Shown: one piece after another, positions 55,362 through 64,000 of the stretch
Layout of the letters: the number at the start of each line of letters is the position of its first letter
Position numbering within the stretch: position 1 is the stretch's first letter
DNA from: Hypomesus transpacificus
Lineage: Eukaryota; Chordata; Actinopteri; Osmeriformes; Osmeridae
DNA: 64,000 nt
Direction of reading: 5' to 3'
Assembly (NCBI RefSeq): GCF_021917145.1
Contig: NC_061063.1
Coordinates: 812,715-876,714, forward strand
Made by a program: the position numbers and the translations under genes
Notes under the pieces: model-generated
The model's database searches: none
What the model saw: only the letters and a program-made list of their open reading frames with translations
Told to the model about the DNA's origin: nothing

Positions 55362-56354
55362 TGGAGTTAGATTAGTTTCATAATTCAAACAAACAAACGC
55401 AACACGATTCAAACAAATTTAACACGATCCAAACAAACGTAACACGAATCATACAAACCTTACACGATTCAAACAAACAAACATAACACGATTCAAACAA
55501 ACGTAACACGATTTTCAAATGTATTTCGTGATTCACAATTGTAACGCGATTCACAAATAAATGACCCTATTACATTCGTTTGCAACCTGACAAACACAAG
55601 TTACAAATCCCTGCATTCGTTGGTGTGAATCCTTGCATTCGTTCGTGTGGATTTTTGGAACTTTCCTGACGCGCTTTGATCCACAAATGCATTTTTTCTA
55701 AAAGATATTCTCAGCAGCCTATCAGATCGTCTCTTCCAATTTTAGCCAATCACCGGGCTCTGCGTTAGCCTAGCAAACACGGAAAATGACTAAACATGAA
55801 TCCTGCCATTCTCAACAATATTTAATCAGGTATGATCATCGGTTTAATAAGATTAACAAGCAATATTTCACCTACATGCTACCAGACGACATTGCTCATG
55901 ATCTGAAGGAGACGATGTCCGTCATTATGGCAGGTTGTTGAAGTCCACATAGACACGTTAATGTGATTGGCTAAAATTGGAAGAGACGATCTGATAGGCT
56001 GCTGAGGATATCTTTTAGAAAAAATGCATTTGTGGATCAAAGCGCGTCAGGAAAGTTCCAAAAATCCACACGAACGAATGCAAGGATTCACACCAACGAA
56101 TGCAGGGATTTGTAACTTGTGTTTGTCAGGTTGCAAACGAATGTAATAGGGTCATTTATTTGTGAATCGCGTTACAATTGTGAATCACGAAATACATTTG
56201 AAAATCGTGTTACGTTTGTTTGAATCGTGTTATGTTTGTTTGTTTGAATCGTGTTATGTTTGTATGAATCGTGTTACGTTTGTTTGGATCGTGTTAAATT
56301 TGTTTGAATCGTGTTGCGTTTGTTTGTTTGAATTATGAAACTAATCTAACTCCA
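55362..56354. mobile_element. Fold-back DNA element with about 390-bp inverted arms
   Basis: The left arm (55362-55752) and right arm (55963-56354) are near-perfect reverse complements, starting tggagttagattagtttcat and ending in its complement. Both ends are flanked by TA (55360-55361 and 56355-56356), consistent with a TA target duplication. The outer third of each arm carries subterminal repeats of aacacgattcaaacaaac. The 210-bp unique loop contains a 51-codon open frame (55786-55941, plus strand). No transposase domain is recognised. Non-autonomous Tc1/mariner-type or Foldback-type are both possible. Confidence 0.88.
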
Positions 56355-56651
56355 TACTCTCTATCTGTCTCTCTCGTCTATCTGTCTCTCTCGTCTATCT
56401 GTCTCACTCTCCTCTGACACTGACAGTGTGATAAGACAATATATTATACCCACACTCAGAGACACTACTCTGCTGAAGTATTCATAAGGGATACACACAC
56501 ACAGATACACAAGACACGACACACACACACACACATTCCAGCCCTGTAGCTAACAGCAAGTGTGTGGGGGGGGAAACCTGTTGAGCCACATGTATGCAAA
56601 CCCAGACAAGACCCAGTGTTCTCCACCTCCTCATGACAGACGGCCTGGCTG

Positions 56652-56778
<127 letters not shown>

Positions 56779-58446
56779 GAGCCCCGGAGCACTGAGGCAC
56801 ACGTGCTGGAGTCAGACACTGAGCATGTGTTTTAGATCATGTCATCATCATGATATTATGTACTGTTTAAATATTACGTTTTTTTTTTTATATTGTATTG
56901 ATGTGGTACACCCCTTCACCCAGAGAAACTTTAGAAAGTGTGTGCAGTTGAAGGCTTGGTTGAGGGTATTTTAGTGCATGTAATATCGTAATAATAGAGT
57001 TTTTAACCTAGGTCAAACACAGGAGCAGGTTTAAGCAATGCGAGCAACTCATATTTGCATCTTCTTCCAGTTCCTCTTCTCAATCTGGACAGAATCACCC
57101 GGAAGGCAAGCGTGTCGATGTAAGGAAAATTCCCAGAATTTGTGAAATATCGATGCTCCATTTATCTTTTTCTTTGTTTTCCACTAAGGGATTCAGAAAG
57201 GAGATTCCCTGTTGTCTGTGTGTAATTTATTTATTTTTGTTTTTGTCGCCCACCGGTTGTCATGGTGAGACTTGCCTAACTGCAGTGTTTTATTTTCTCC
57301 TCGATACCGATCTCTCTTCGATGCTTCTAGGAAACGCTCTCTCCTTGAACATCTAGATAAGGCTAGCGAGCAGGCACATGAAAGTCCTAACATTCGGAAG
57401 TACCAAGCCGGTAAACCTCAAGGTGTTTATGCTAGGCTGGTCCCATGGTCTCACCGTCAGACACATCCAGTCCTGAGGGATACTTTGTGTTCAAACAGAC
57501 TCGAAACAAAGTTAGATCAAATTCAGAGGATATGTCTCCACTTCCTGTTTAAAGGTCCACACAGGAAGTCTCTCCGAATCTTAAAGGCCATGTACTGAGT
57601 AGTGGACAGCGGGCTATCGAACATTTCTCGATTCCTGTTTCCGACGGGTGACTACAAATGAAAAGTAGCCTCTTAACTCTGGCACAGTTACAGCAATGTG
57701 TATTCATGTGCGCTGTCCCTGTTAAATAAATGTATTATGTGTATGTACTGCTTTAGCAGATGCTTTTATCCAGAGAGAGACATTCAGGACCTGTTTTTTT
57801 GTACATGACATGATATTGTAAACCCTGCCAGGCCAATACAGTGCCTCAGTCTGTTAAAATACTGCCTCTGTTCTTTCCTTTCCCTGATCCTGAAATGAAA
57901 GCATTGGTGACAGCCTCACGGAAGAGCATGTTCCTGTTGTCATGTTGTTAGATTAGAGATCACCTTCTTGTGGAAGGGTGGATAAGAGTAGGGGAAGGAC
58001 GCTAATGATTGTAAATGTAAGCTGAAGTTCTACTTGTGTAATGTGGTTACATGTTTAATTATTGTGTGTGTGTGTGGGCTGTGAGTTAATTATTTCTGTA
58101 ACTCCACTGTTGCTTTGGCAATATGACCATTTGTTCTTTCATGCCACTGAAGCCCATTTGAATTGAACTGAGTTAATTCTAGTATTAAAATGGCCCAGGG
58201 TTTCTGTCATCTCAGTGTTAAAACATTCATCCTGCAGTGGTGTTGAGCCCAGGTTGATTTGAGTGGTTATGTAACACTCTTATTTCCCCAGCCTCTACCC
58301 TCTTGAGCCAACCCCAGCCTCGCTCCCAGCCTCAGTCCCAGTCTGAGTTTGAGAATGTAATTGCGTGCTCATTATACGACGTCGCTGTCTCTTCACCTTT
58401 TTTACTCATTGTCTCCCTCCCCCCCTCCCCCCAGGTGTGCAGAGTC

Positions 58447-64000
<5,554 letters not shown>

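Noticed and set aside
57272-57598. 108-aa open frame upstream of pi4kb
   Set aside because: No recognisable domain, no splice or promoter context and no sign of conservation visible; likely chance.
58303-58446. Upstream in-frame extension of the first pi4kb coding exon
   Set aside because: It crosses a strong acceptor (ccctccccccag ending 58434); the extension is intronic and the ATG at 58447 is the first start codon in the exon.

Overview
This is eukaryotic nuclear DNA from a ray-finned (teleost) fish. The genes have many short exons separated by GT-AG introns, there are long CA, CT and GA microsatellites and minisatellites, and fish-type SINE, L2-like and MITE fragments are scattered throughout. 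All gene calls come from reading exons in the raw sequence, joining them in frame, and comparing the product with vertebrate families from memory. No database search was run.

Layout, left to right: plekho1 (minus; only the first two coding exons lie in the window), vps45 (minus; complete, 15 coding exons, 570 aa), an RDH11/12-like retinol dehydrogenase (minus; complete, 7 coding exons, 328 aa), pogz (plus; complete from the inferred start, 17 coding exons, 1444 aa), psmb4 (minus; complete, 7 exons, 256 aa), rfx5 (plus; complete, 9 coding exons, 608 aa, one of its introns an AT-AC U12 type), and pi4kb (plus; first large coding exon plus the start of the next, cut by the window end). In every complete gene the exon lengths sum to a whole number of codons.

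Order and orientation match two human chromosome 1q21 blocks as I recall them: VPS45-PLEKHO1 and POGZ-PSMB4-(SELENBP1)-RFX5-PI4KB. Here the two blocks are joined around an RDH gene, and SELENBP1 is not seen. The genes do not form a pathway. They serve endosomal SNARE fusion (vps45), PH-domain signalling (plekho1), retinoid redox (RDH), chromatin (pogz), the proteasome (psmb4), MHC class II transcription (rfx5) and Golgi PI4P synthesis (pi4kb).

The most unusual feature is how tandem repeats engage gene structure. In vps45 a 37-bp unit, and in pogz a 32-bp unit, each consist of the last 21 coding bases of an exon plus the start of the following intron. They are repeated about 16 and 20 times downstream, so each intron opens with a ladder of duplicate 5' splice sites. 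In pi4kb a 27-bp coding unit is repeated seven times inside the predicted ACBD3-binding segment. Several other introns in pogz and rfx5 begin with minisatellites close to the donor site. Other notable items are a ~1-kb fold-back element with ~390-bp arms, a MITE inserted inside a minisatellite, and a D-to-E change at the third acidic position of the POGZ DDE domain.
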